Source: Cyclobacterium qasimii M12-11B (lineage in GTDB: Bacteria > Bacteroidota > Bacteroidia > Cytophagales > Cyclobacteriaceae). From it: a DNA stretch of 35,736 nucleotides. Of the stretch, positions 25,352-33,093 are shown piece after piece. The position numbers and the translations under genes are program-made. The number at the start of each line of letters is the position of its first letter. Position 1 is the first letter of the stretch. Below the pieces are notes generated by a model, which searched no databases, was not told the origin of the DNA, and saw only the letters and a list, made by a program, of their open reading frames with translations. The stretch is taken from the NCBI RefSeq assembly GCF_000427295.1, contig NZ_ATNM01000087.1, positions 1 through 35,736 on the forward strand. The letters are read 5' to 3'.

Positions 25352-26128
25352 TTACCTTTCATACTTTTCAAAAAGGTTGTAAGCCCTGGTAAGGTCCTTT
25401 ACAAAATCTGCTTCATGATCAGTCCGCACCATTTCTATGACCAAATAGCCTTCATAGCCGTGCTCCAGCATTTTTTGGATAACCGCATCATTTTTAGTCA
25501 CCCCTTCACCAAAGTTAACCACCTTGTGGATTCCCATTTCCACGGTGTCCTTGAGGTCCATGTGCAAAATCTTGGAATGGAATCGCTCCACCACTTCCAT
25601 TAGGTCAACATTGGCCCCATCAAAATGGGCATTGTCCATACACATGCCTACATTGGGAGAGTCAATGGCCTGAAAAATTCTGTCGTAATCTTCAATGTTT
25701 TCGAGGTTATTATTGGCGTGATTTTCAACCAGTATCAGCATATCCATTTCTTCTGCTGCGGGAGTTATTTCCTTCAAAACCTTGATAATTGCTTCAAGCC
25801 CCCCTACTTTCCCTCTTCCTCCTCCTGTAAATTTTACTCTTCTGCAGCCCAATTGTTTGGCTGCTTCCATGTTCCAAAGTTTATGGGTAACATCCTTGAT
25901 AATATTACGATCCGCTCCAAAAGAAGTACCCTGTATACAAATTGGACGAAGTTTATGTTGCTTACAGCGTTCCTTGATACTGCGTAGGCCATTGGGCGTA
26001 AGGTTACGACCATACCAGCAATTGAATTCCACATTCTTATAGGGAAGTTGTGGAAGGTAATGAAAAGCTTTTTCAAAATTCATGTCTCCAAAACCATCCA
26101 TTGTAATGGTGGCAATGGCCATTTCCAC
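25352..26128 (-). CDS. Sugar phosphate isomerase/epimerase-like TIM barrel (AP_endonuc_2), leader out of frame
   Basis: A 258-residue xylose-isomerase-like TIM barrel. Metal-site candidates are visible: the Glu of LVENHANN, DNAHF, HMDLKD, VNFGEG and the terminal Glu of YLVIEM. The only start at the left edge of this frame is a GTG that sits mid-domain in KEKVEMAIATITM, so it is probably not a true start. A Tat leader lies directly upstream in another frame (26080-26292) and would fuse to it with one added A. Relatives include isomerases, epimerases, dehydratases and lyases acting on keto-sugars. It is followed by the dehydrogenase-cytochrome gene and may feed or use its product. Confidence 0.85.
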   Translation of the reverse strand: MEMAIATITMDGFGDMNFEKAFHYLPQLPYKNVEFNCWYGRNLTPNGLRSIKERCKQHKLRPICIQGTSFGADRNIIKDVTHKLWNMEAAKQLGCRRVKFTGGGRGKVGGLEAIIKVLKEITPAAEEMDMLILVENHANNNLENIEDYDRIFQAIDSPNVGMCMDNAHFDGANVDLMEVVERFHSKILHMDLKDTVEMGIHKVVNFGEGVTKNDAVIQKMLEHGYEGYLVIEMVRTDHEADFVKDLTRAYNLFEKYER

Positions 26129-26292
26129 CTTTTCTTTTTAAGGCCTTCGGCAAATTCAGCCCCATGGGATAGAGATGGACTAATCAGGCCCATACCCGCC
26201 ATACCTAAGCCGGCTGTTTTTAAAAAATCCCTTCGTGAGCTGTCGTTTTTAATTATTTCATTTTCTGGGTTTGTATTGTCCATTGTTTTCAT
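26129..26292 (-). pseudogene. Tat leader of the TIM-barrel enzyme, displaced by a frameshift
   Basis: The minus-strand frame from the ATG at 26292 reads MKTMDNTNPENEIIKNDSSR, then RDFLKTAGLGMAGMGLISPS and HGAEFAEGLKK. This is a textbook twin-arginine leader (SRRDFLK), with no enzyme behind it in frame. At 26135-26139 there is a run of five A (minus strand) followed by GAAAAGG. One extra A would give GLKKEKVEMAIATITM and join the leader to the 258-residue barrel. Together they make a normal-length Tat-exported isomerase of about 313 residues. Confidence 0.8.
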
Positions 26293-26816
26293 AAATCCGG
26301 TATCTTAAATCCTTTTCAATTCCTATAAAACATTTTTTCAAAGCAAGAAATCCTGTTTAATGGGTCTCGCTTAAACGGTTAACCTTGGAATATAGCAGTT
26401 TAAGCCCTTTTCTCCTAATATCGCAACAAGCCAGAACAGTGCGGAAAAAAATAGGTGAGACTGCAACGCTGAAAATTAATGAACCATTATACTTTCCATC
26501 AAACTGTCTGAAAAATTACTATTCTACACTATCTAGCAAGCATGGAAAGATCAAACCCCACACAAATCGATAAGTATTTCCCATAACTAATGAAAGTTAA
26601 AATTATGGGGAAAAAGCAATCCGTTACAAGGTTGGGCTTCCCACAATAAAAATATGCCATATCGTCACGTTTAACCATAGCACTCAGTCATAATGTCATT
26701 TTTTGTATTTAAAATATGACGTATTGTCTTGTTTATCAGTCTTTTAAGACATTTATAGGATTGGCATTTACTTTGATTAATGTGTATAAAAGAAGTTAAA
26801 AATTAAAAAAATAGCC
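26293..26816. other. Intergenic region, 524 bp, divergent regulatory region
   Basis: No gene seen. TTAAACGGTTAACC (26371-26384) has a CG-centred palindrome core, like LacI-family operators, about 80 bp upstream of the Tat-leader start. A hairpin with arms CCCATAA (26580-26586) and TTATGGG (26603-26609) lies mid-region. The right part carries several GTCA/TGAC half-sites (near 26665, 26687, 26695, 26717) ahead of hsp20. Confidence 0.5.
26761..26777 (+). promoter_or_regulatory. Candidate promoter of hsp20 (sigma-54-like or -7 variant)
   Basis: TTGGCATTTACTTTGAT lies 40 bp before the hsp20 start. It has GG at the -24 position with a 10-base spacer to GA, one base from the sigma-54 GG-N10-GC rule. 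Alternatively TACTTTG is a shortened TAnnTTTG -7 box. The sequence does not decide between them. Confidence 0.35.
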
Positions 26817-27272
26817 ATGACACTTATAAAAACAAACGGAAGAAAACCACAGGCTCCTGATTTTAACAATTGGTTGGACCAATTATTTGATGTACCCTCC
26901 TCTTTTGTTTTGGGAAATCCTGAGAAAAGATTCAATGGAAACAGTCCAGCAGTAAACATTAAAGAAAATGACAAAGAATTCCTTTTGGAGGTAGCTGCAC
27001 CTGGTTTGAAAAAAGAAGATTTCAATATCTCCTTTGAAAAAAATCACCTGATCATTTCTGCAAGTAAAAAGTCCGAAACGGAAGAAAAAGTTGAAAGTCA
27101 TAAGGTAAAACGAACTGAATTTCAGTATGAAAGTTTTGAAAGGAGTTTCTTAATTGAGGAAGATAAAGTAGACGTAGATCAGATCAACGCGCAATACCAA
27201 GATGGAATCCTTAAACTAGTCATTCCGAAAAAAGAAGAAGACAAAAGAGTGAAACAAATCACTGTATCTTAA
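26817..27272 (+). CDS. Small heat-shock protein, Hsp20/alpha-crystallin family
   Basis: A 151-residue ATP-independent chaperone that holds unfolding proteins. The alpha-crystallin domain spans about 42-142: AVNIKENDKEFLLEVAAPGL (with the conserved A-P-G-L) and the closing GILKLVIPKKEEDKR (GxLxxxxPK). The short N-terminal arm carries a hydrophobic WLDQLF segment, and the tail ends QITVS with an I-x-V oligomerisation motif. It is monocistronic, with its own strong terminator directly after. Neighbours are unrelated in function. Confidence 0.95.
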   Translation: MTLIKTNGRKPQAPDFNNWLDQLFDVPSSFVLGNPEKRFNGNSPAVNIKENDKEFLLEVAAPGLKKEDFNISFEKNHLIISASKKSETEEKVESHKVKRTEFQYESFERSFLIEEDKVDVDQINAQYQDGILKLVIPKKEEDKRVKQITVS

Positions 27273-27301
27273 TCGCGAGAAAGTCCTGAAGTAAATTATA
27301 G

Positions 27302-27332
27302 AAAGTTCCTTGGTTAGCCAAGGAACTTTTTT
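27302..27332 (+). terminator. Rho-independent terminator of hsp20
   Basis: A perfect 12-bp stem, AAAGTTCCTTGG (27302-27313) and CCAAGGAACTTT (27318-27329), with loop TTAG, followed by more T residues. It begins 29 bp after the hsp20 stop codon. Confidence 0.92.
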
Positions 27333-27364
27333 GGTTTATTTCCAATAGACTCCATAGCGTTTGC

Positions 27365-28402
27365 TTAGCTCCAGCCGAAAAGTTGTGCTGCATTACCACC
27401 TAGTATTGCTGCCTGCTCCTGTAATGAGAGGTGCGAGAGGTGCCCCAGCAGGTCCTGACGGTAGCGGCGGTAGGAGTCAGGTGTCGCATCTGTATTGAAG
27501 CCCCCGCCATAGATCATCCGTTCGGCGCCCCAGGCACTGGTCAATTGGCGGATGATCGGCCTGATATCCTGGTGAGGATAGTGCTCTGCTTTTGGGATCG
27601 ATGCTAGCTTCATTACTGTGTTAGGATAGTCAGCCCAGCGCAATACCCTGGCATATTCCTCTGGTGATCCTTGAAACGGCCGCCCAAGATGATCGATGAT
27701 CACGGTGGTGTCAGAGAATTCCTGGATGTAACGCTCAAAGCCTGGAGCATAGCGGGGTTCGAAATGCAACTGCACAGCAACGCCGGCATCAGCAACACTA
27801 CGCCACCATTTACGGAGTTCCGGTTTCCCAAACGGAGGTAACCGATCGGGAGCGTAAGCATGAACCCGGGACGCAATAATACTCCCTTCACGGTCCTTCA
27901 AAAATGATGGCATCGCAGCCAGGGAATCAGGCTGGTCAGCGAAAAACAGGCAGGTACCCTTCAGTCGGCCCTCTCCAACTTCCAAACAATGATCCAGGTA
28001 GCGATGGTCGTCCTGGTACGGTTCAGGGTGAACAACGATTGCGTATTTAATCCCTGCTCCGTCCATGCAGCTCAGCAGGTGCTCTGGAGTGGCAGCGGAA
28101 TTAGGTTGATAGGGTCCATTGGGATGATAAGGAAATTTATTGCTATCGGGGCCGGCAAAACAATGCAGATGGGTATCGACAACCGGCAGATCGCTGTGGG
28201 CCTTTTCGGCCCTCGACCTCGAAGTAAGGGCAAGGCTAGCAAGTGATCCACCTAAGATCCCTAGGCAGTCACGGCGGTTAATGCAATTCCCCTCGTGGCC
28301 TTTTTTCGGATGGTTCTGTTGCCTGCCGAAATAAATGGCTGTTGAATAGTCATTTGTATTAAAGGGCTTCAGTCTCAAGGCTATATGGGTTTGGTTAAAC
28401 AA
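27365..28402 (-). CDS. Amidohydrolase_2-family protein with Tat-like leader, GC-rich
   Basis: A 345-residue frame holding a TIM-barrel amidohydrolase. The metal motif is VVDTHLHCF (H78, H80), with HPEPYQDDHRYLDHCL, VQLHFEPRY and IIDHLGRPF following; the last motif, normally GSD, reads YGGGFNTD. A Tat-like leader NRRDCLGILGGSLASLAL begins only at residue 42, behind an atypical 41-residue extension, so the true start may be non-ATG and downstream, or the 5' end may have been recruited locally. Relatives hydrolyse lactones or decarboxylate. By hand count 27421-27540 is 75/120 G+C, against 25/60 in a line of the next gene, suggesting acquisition from a GC-richer donor. Its stop is 33 bp past the hsp20 terminator. 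Confidence 0.8.
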   Translation of the reverse strand: MFNQTHIALRLKPFNTNDYSTAIYFGRQQNHPKKGHEGNCINRRDCLGILGGSLASLALTSRSRAEKAHSDLPVVDTHLHCFAGPDSNKFPYHPNGPYQPNSAATPEHLLSCMDGAGIKYAIVVHPEPYQDDHRYLDHCLEVGEGRLKGTCLFFADQPDSLAAMPSFLKDREGSIIASRVHAYAPDRLPPFGKPELRKWWRSVADAGVAVQLHFEPRYAPGFERYIQEFSDTTVIIDHLGRPFQGSPEEYARVLRWADYPNTVMKLASIPKAEHYPHQDIRPIIRQLTSAWGAERMIYGGGFNTDATPDSYRRYRQDLLGHLSHLSLQEQAAILGGNAAQLFGWS

Positions 28403-28636
28403 CCCCTAAAAGTTACTACAGTCTTCCTAAAAAGCCAAATGAATAGCTGAATGGACTGGTAAATTATTTCTTCGAAAAGAGTTGGCTTGATTATAGGTAT
28501 AGTAAATCGTTTCAACAGGCCAATGAAGAATAATCAATACGTATCCGTATAAAACCTTAGGTTCGGAACAATGATTATTAATTTTCCCCAGTAATCAGTG
28601 TAACAGGCTTTTTCTAATGCATCTTGTTGTGTTCAA

Positions 28637-28653
28637 AATACTTTGAAAGTATT
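28637..28653. promoter_or_regulatory. 17-bp perfect palindrome, candidate operator
   Basis: AATACTTTGAAAGTATT: arms AATACTTT and AAAGTATT around a single central G. With no loop it suits a dimeric DNA-binding protein better than an RNA hairpin. It lies about 235 bp upstream of the 27365-28402 gene on that gene's transcription side. Confidence 0.35.
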
Positions 28654-28824
28654 ATTATCCCGCGTCTCTGATTTAACTTCTAAGTAAAATTTGGTAAATC
28701 CCTCCTATAAGGTGTAAAAGGATTTTACTAAATTATAAATTGAAATGGTTGTTTTTGACCCGTTTTAAAATAAGGTTACAGATTATTGATTAAATAATGA
28801 TATAGGTTTACAGTTTTGAAAACG

Positions 28825-28849
28825 TCCCCCATCCCCTTAAAGGGGATAG
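28825..28849. repeat. CCCCCTT/AAGGGGG-like repeat, copy 6
   Basis: CCCCCATCCCCTT followed by AAAGGGGATAGG. It is a diverged member with CCCC arms, lying about 43 bp past the stop codon of the minus-strand oxidoreductase gene. Confidence 0.5.
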
Positions 28850-28891
28850 GCTCCATTTTATTACCAGCTCAGGTTATTAATGTCTTCAATT

Positions 28892-30244
28892 TTACCAAAG
28901 GTCTTCTCCGTAAGACCAACCTTCGCGAACTGGTTCTTTAATGTATGCATCTAACTCTGGACGACCAATGGCCTTCATGTTTTTTGCGTCGTAGTTGATC
29001 GTTCCGCCAAAACGTTGTGCTAGTACACCAACAAGTCCCATTTCTGTTAAGTCTGAACCATATTCGAAGTTTGAGCCCGGCAAGGTGTCGTTTTTAATGG
29101 CAGCCACCCATTCTTGTACTGGTTTTTCTTCGGCTACTCTCGGAATGGTCTCTGCTGGTTTATTCTTTTGGAAATCTGCCCATTCTTCTTCAGGAACAAG
29201 TAATCGAGGATTGTTTGGACGCCCTCCATGGTAAAGTGTCTTCTTAGAACCAATCATAATCATCCCATTGTCTGGCATTTCTTTAAGCCCATACTCTTCC
29301 TTTAATTCGGGTGTGCCCATGCCTTCAAGCCATTTCATAGTAACAGGTGGTTTATTACCACGAGCTCCAAATTGCCATGTTATCGTTGATTCCCTGGCAA
29401 TCATACTATGATCCGGAACTTCAGGGTTTGGAACCACGGCATCTACTGTATGTGGCATTCCAAGATCCAATGCCCAAAAAGGAGCGTCTAAAGTATGACA
29501 ACACCAATCAGCCATTGCTCCGCTACCGAAATCGTAGAAAGACCTCCATGATTTGGGTGCATATTCATTATTAAAAGGACGATCAGCTGCTGGACCTTTC
29601 CATAAATCCCAATCTAAACCCTCAGGTACTTCATGTTCTGGAAATGGAAACCCTTCAGGCTTCGAGAAATATCCATCCGGATTAAATGTCGTTGGGCCTC
29701 CCCATCTAATTACTTCTTTAACCTCTCCAAGAACACCTGCATCATACCACTCTTTTACTAATCTAATTCCATTGGTTGTATGTCCTTGATTTGCCATTTG
29801 CGATACGATACCATAATGTTGTGCTGCTTTTTTCATGGTACGGCATTGCCAAATATTATGCACTAATGGTTTTTCAACCAATACATGTTTTCCAAGTTGC
29901 ATGGCAGCCATTGCCGCTGGGAAATGGGTGTGGTCAGGTGTAGCAATCATAACGGCATCAATTTCGTTGGCCATTTCGTCGAACATCACCCTGAAATCTT
30001 TGTACTTTTTAGCATTAGGTACAGTTTTGTAAGCATGCTCAGTCATTCTGTCGTCAACATCGCACATGGCTACAATATCCTCTACGGCAACCTGGCTCCA
30101 ACTGGCACGGCCTCTGGCTCCTACACCAATCATTGCAAAACGCAATTTTGTACTTGGTGGACGTTCAATAAAATTAGGGATGAATAATGCTCCTAAACCG
30201 GCCGTTGAAGCTGATTTTAGAAATGTTCTTCTTGTTGATTTCAT
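28892..30244 (-). CDS. Tat-exported Gfo/Idh/MocA-family oxidoreductase
   Basis: A 450-residue NAD(P)-dependent sugar oxidoreductase. The Tat leader is STRRTFLKSAS (R5-R6). The nucleotide motif is MIGVGARGRAS (38-48), IATPDHTHFPA (100-110) is typical, and the catalytic-lysine motif EKP is intact (124-126). The C-terminal alpha/beta domain includes FYDFGSGAMADWCCHTLDAP and ends EGWSYGEDLW. Length and motifs fit the exported subfamily common in Bacteroidota and Planctomycetes, some of which oxidise glycosides to 3-keto sugars. It shows no close neighbours in an operon. Confidence 0.92.
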   Translation of the reverse strand: MKSTRRTFLKSASTAGLGALFIPNFIERPPSTKLRFAMIGVGARGRASWSQVAVEDIVAMCDVDDRMTEHAYKTVPNAKKYKDFRVMFDEMANEIDAVMIATPDHTHFPAAMAAMQLGKHVLVEKPLVHNIWQCRTMKKAAQHYGIVSQMANQGHTTNGIRLVKEWYDAGVLGEVKEVIRWGGPTTFNPDGYFSKPEGFPFPEHEVPEGLDWDLWKGPAADRPFNNEYAPKSWRSFYDFGSGAMADWCCHTLDAPFWALDLGMPHTVDAVVPNPEVPDHSMIARESTITWQFGARGNKPPVTMKWLEGMGTPELKEEYGLKEMPDNGMIMIGSKKTLYHGGRPNNPRLLVPEEEWADFQKNKPAETIPRVAEEKPVQEWVAAIKNDTLPGSNFEYGSDLTEMGLVGVLAQRFGGTINYDAKNMKAIGRPELDAYIKEPVREGWSYGEDLW

Positions 30245-30772
30245 TATATTCTTTTGATTTAGGTATAACTTGACTACCTAATTTAAAAACCCTTTTGGTT
30301 TTTTGAGCCGGTTTAAGAACTGGCAAAAAGACAAAGGGTATCTAATCGTAGCCAATTTGGTTTATCTCCAGTCAAAATACTTTATTTTTTGTCTTTTGGG
30401 CATAAAATACCTCTGATTTGTATATTTGAGCTAATTGATTGTACCACCACCGTATACCCATGGGTTAATCCTCCTATTTTTTTCCCTCTGTTATTTATAT
30501 CACTTCGATGAGCTTATCGAGCTACTCCGATCTGGTCCAAGTTTAGCGAAGCGTAACTTAGACCTATCATGAAGAAAGTTTTCAACTTTTGGTATTGAAG
30601 AGAAGCGCTTTTTAGGTTGACTTCGGCTCCGCTCAGTCACCTATACCATAGTCGAAGAAAACAATTCAATAGAAATGGACTTCAGTCCACAAACCCCTCA
30701 CTACCTAGGAGTTTTGGCTTTGCTAACTTGCTTGATTGGGTCTAATGGATAAGTTTTCCCTTGAATTATAAT
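30245..30772. other. Intergenic region, 528 bp, repeat-rich
   Basis: No gene seen. The part 30500-30700 has several small inverted repeats, including the arms at 30534-30564 and TGGACT (30676-30681)/AGTCCA (30684-30689). Segments such as GACTTCGGCTCCGCTCAGTC resemble the scattered intergenic repeats of Bacteroidota genomes. Confidence 0.6.
30534..30564. repeat. 10-bp imperfect hairpin with TAGCGAAGCG loop
   Basis: GGTCCAAGTT (30534-30543) and AACTTAGACC (30555-30564) pair with one mismatch around an 11-nt loop. The loop GCGAAG core is shared with the palindrome at 20425-20483. Confidence 0.55.
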
Positions 30773-32971
30773 TTATTTTGGCCTATAATTTTCATCAAAA
30801 GAGAACAGCATTTTATCAATAAGAATTGCCCCTTCTTCATTTTTTACAATTACTGGCCATTGTCCTGCAGTGGTAATTATTCTCACCGGAACTTTTATCC
30901 ATTTCCATTTTTTATTATTAGAAACAGAAAAGCTTTTAGATTTTTGATTATTGAACACTACCTGAACAGTGCTTTTACCTGAATTTTGATTTTTGACCAA
31001 AAGCCAGATGAAAATATCCACATTTTCAGAAGTGCCCACGGAGTATTCTATAAAAGTTTGTTGTCCACTATCTCCCTCTTCCGTCTTAACAAATTTATTA
31101 GCTGTGGACTCAGCATCATTAAGCACCGAAACATTTCCATAGGAATAGGAATAATCCTCAGCTTCAATAATATTTGTGTTTTCATCATTCAGAAATAATT
31201 TCTTTCCCTCCCCATCGCGCGCATACCTGATAATTTTATTATCTGTTGCGATTTTCGCAGCCTCCGAAACAACAAGGGAAAATTGGTATATTCCATATTG
31301 ATAAAACCGCACCTTGGTTTGAATTTTATTTGAGTCAAGAATGTCAACCTCCCCCGGACCGTTTTCTAATTTCCAGTAAAAATCAAAAGATTTCTCCGAA
31401 CCATTGTTTATTTCCCCGTGTAATGCCCCTTCATTTAAAGGAGACAACAACACCTCATCTTTACCGGCATCAACAAATAAATTAGGTTGATGGGAAATAA
31501 TCTTGTTATCAGTATTATACTCAATAGCTCCGATATCAGGCGCTAATCCGGCAATATAAGTTCCAGGTATTTCCAGAAAACCTATGTCCTTTAATTCGTA
31601 CTTGTCTATCCCTGCATCAATGCTGGGACTGTTTTCATCCGGCATAAAGCTGATTCTATCAAGAAGTGGATCCACAGAAAAAATATTTCCTTCTTTGGTT
31701 AAATTATTATTAAGCTCAATGAAATCATCACCTCCGTTTCTAAAAAACAAATTATGCACGATAGCAGAATTTCTACCAAATCTCTTGAACCCTCCCAATG
31801 CGTTTCCTAGTACCTGGTTGTTAACCGCAATGATATTATTACCACCTGTAGCCCCCATTTGGTTATCCACTAAGGTATTATTGAAAAAATAAACCAGTTC
31901 ATCCATTTTTGAGGCGCCACTTAAATCTTCTACAGTTTTTGAACCTTCCATACAACCCAGGCCTGTTTTACAGCCCCTTATAATATTGTGATGAATCATA
32001 AATTCCTTGCCCGTATATTTATCATAAGAGATGAGCTGAATCCCCGCATTTTTACTGCCAATAATAGAATTATCGCGAATAGTATAATTAATGTTCTGGT
32101 CAGGGTATGAAAACAACCTGATCTCAATTCCGTCATCCTTGCTGTTAATGATCCTATTGTGCTCCACCAATATATCGCTGCCTATATTGTCCGGGTCGGA
32201 TCCAATATCTATATCCAAGCCATCATCCCTGTCATTTTCAACTGTGTTATATCCGACGTATCCTCCTCCGGGGCCTTCAAAACTCATGGCATCGAGGTTG
32301 TTCACAAAATGATTATTCATGACAATAACCTCGGACATAATGTTTAATGTATGATCCCCATTAATGATATTTAGGCCACTAATCTCTACCCCATCTGCTA
32401 AGATGTTAAAAAGACTTTCATCTTCCGAATCAATAATGGTTTCCTTAATTTTTGACAAATCTCCTGTTACTTTCCATTCTGAAGAAATTGTAATGGATTT
32501 ATTGATTTCTATCTTATTTTCAAAATACTTCCCTGGAGAAATAATAATCCAGTCCCCCTCCTTGGCCTCCTTAACTGCATTGCCGATACTTGGGAATTCC
32601 GCTGGAACTCTTAGGATTCGAGTGGGAATGGAGTCAATTTGAGGTTGAGATAAGCTGGTGGGTTTCTTGTCGTCGAAATTAAACAAGCTGTGGAAAGGAT
32701 GATTCCCCCTAAGCGAGGGTAGGGTTGCACGATGTGATTTAATAATATGGACCATATTACTGTGTCTGATCATCAAGGGCTGCAGATTTTCTGACTTTTT
32801 CCGCTCTCCTTCAAATCCTTCAGGAATTCCCAAAGCATCAGCCATAACATTCTTCTCAGGAAAATCCACATGATTTACCCCATAGACCGTGAGGGACAAA
32901 AACAAACCAAGACCAGTGAGAATGTGAGGTAATCGAAGCTTCATGCGAGTTATAGAATATTTTTGGTTCAT
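30773..32971 (-). CDS. Secreted right-handed parallel beta-helix protein with PKD-like and carbohydrate-binding-like C-terminus
   Basis: A 732-residue exported protein. The signal peptide fits best from the internal Met at 32944 (MKLRLPHILTGLGLFLSLTV; 723 residues). Residues about 118-475 form a beta-helix: RVPAEFPSIGNAVKEAKEGD, then GKYFENKIEINKSITISSEW, and later repeats of the form N-x-I-x(n)-N-x-I (VEHNRIINSKDDGIEIRLFS, IHHNIIRGCKTGLG). At about 485-590 there is a PKD/Ig-like domain, and from about 605 an AEDYSYSYGNVSVL segment like CBM6/CBM35 modules. Such proteins include polysaccharide lyases and hydrolases, but I cannot place the catalytic residues. It is divergent from the PL6 gene across 122 bp, suggesting shared control and a shared substrate. 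Confidence 0.85.
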   Translation of the reverse strand: MNQKYSITRMKLRLPHILTGLGLFLSLTVYGVNHVDFPEKNVMADALGIPEGFEGERKKSENLQPLMIRHSNMVHIIKSHRATLPSLRGNHPFHSLFNFDDKKPTSLSQPQIDSIPTRILRVPAEFPSIGNAVKEAKEGDWIIISPGKYFENKIEINKSITISSEWKVTGDLSKIKETIIDSEDESLFNILADGVEISGLNIINGDHTLNIMSEVIVMNNHFVNNLDAMSFEGPGGGYVGYNTVENDRDDGLDIDIGSDPDNIGSDILVEHNRIINSKDDGIEIRLFSYPDQNINYTIRDNSIIGSKNAGIQLISYDKYTGKEFMIHHNIIRGCKTGLGCMEGSKTVEDLSGASKMDELVYFFNNTLVDNQMGATGGNNIIAVNNQVLGNALGGFKRFGRNSAIVHNLFFRNGGDDFIELNNNLTKEGNIFSVDPLLDRISFMPDENSPSIDAGIDKYELKDIGFLEIPGTYIAGLAPDIGAIEYNTDNKIISHQPNLFVDAGKDEVLLSPLNEGALHGEINNGSEKSFDFYWKLENGPGEVDILDSNKIQTKVRFYQYGIYQFSLVVSEAAKIATDNKIIRYARDGEGKKLFLNDENTNIIEAEDYSYSYGNVSVLNDAESTANKFVKTEEGDSGQQTFIEYSVGTSENVDIFIWLLVKNQNSGKSTVQVVFNNQKSKSFSVSNNKKWKWIKVPVRIITTAGQWPVIVKNEEGAILIDKMLFSFDENYRPK

Positions 32972-33093
32972 CTTCTAATATATGTACTATTATACTGAGA
33001 ATAAATATATATTTTGACCAAACGTATAGGATATTGTAGGTTTAGAATAAAGCCAATAATGGTAACAGAATAATATATACCATAAAAGAAAAC
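32972..33093. promoter_or_regulatory. Divergent promoter region between the two beta-helix genes
   Basis: A 122-bp, very AT-rich gap between divergent starts. On the plus strand ATATTTTG near 33009-33016 is one base from the TAnnTTTG -7 consensus. No clear operator palindrome was found. Confidence 0.4.

Larger units (their letters stand above)
28403..28891. other. Intergenic region, 489 bp
   Basis: No gene seen on either strand. It contains a 17-bp perfect palindrome (28637-28653) and repeat copy A6 (28825-28849). The rest is AT-rich with no recognisable coding remnant. Confidence 0.65.

Noticed and set aside
25352-26128. GTG at 26128 as the true start of the TIM-barrel enzyme
   Set aside because: It falls mid-sequence in KEKVEMAIATITM, and a complete Tat leader lies immediately upstream in another frame.
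28403-28636. Possible transposase remnant in the spacer
   Set aside because: All six frames are closed at short intervals and no transposase motif could be recognised.
30986-31198. Plus-strand open frames inside the beta-helix gene (70-102 residues)
   Set aside because: They are antisense to a continuous 732-residue frame with signal peptide and repeats.
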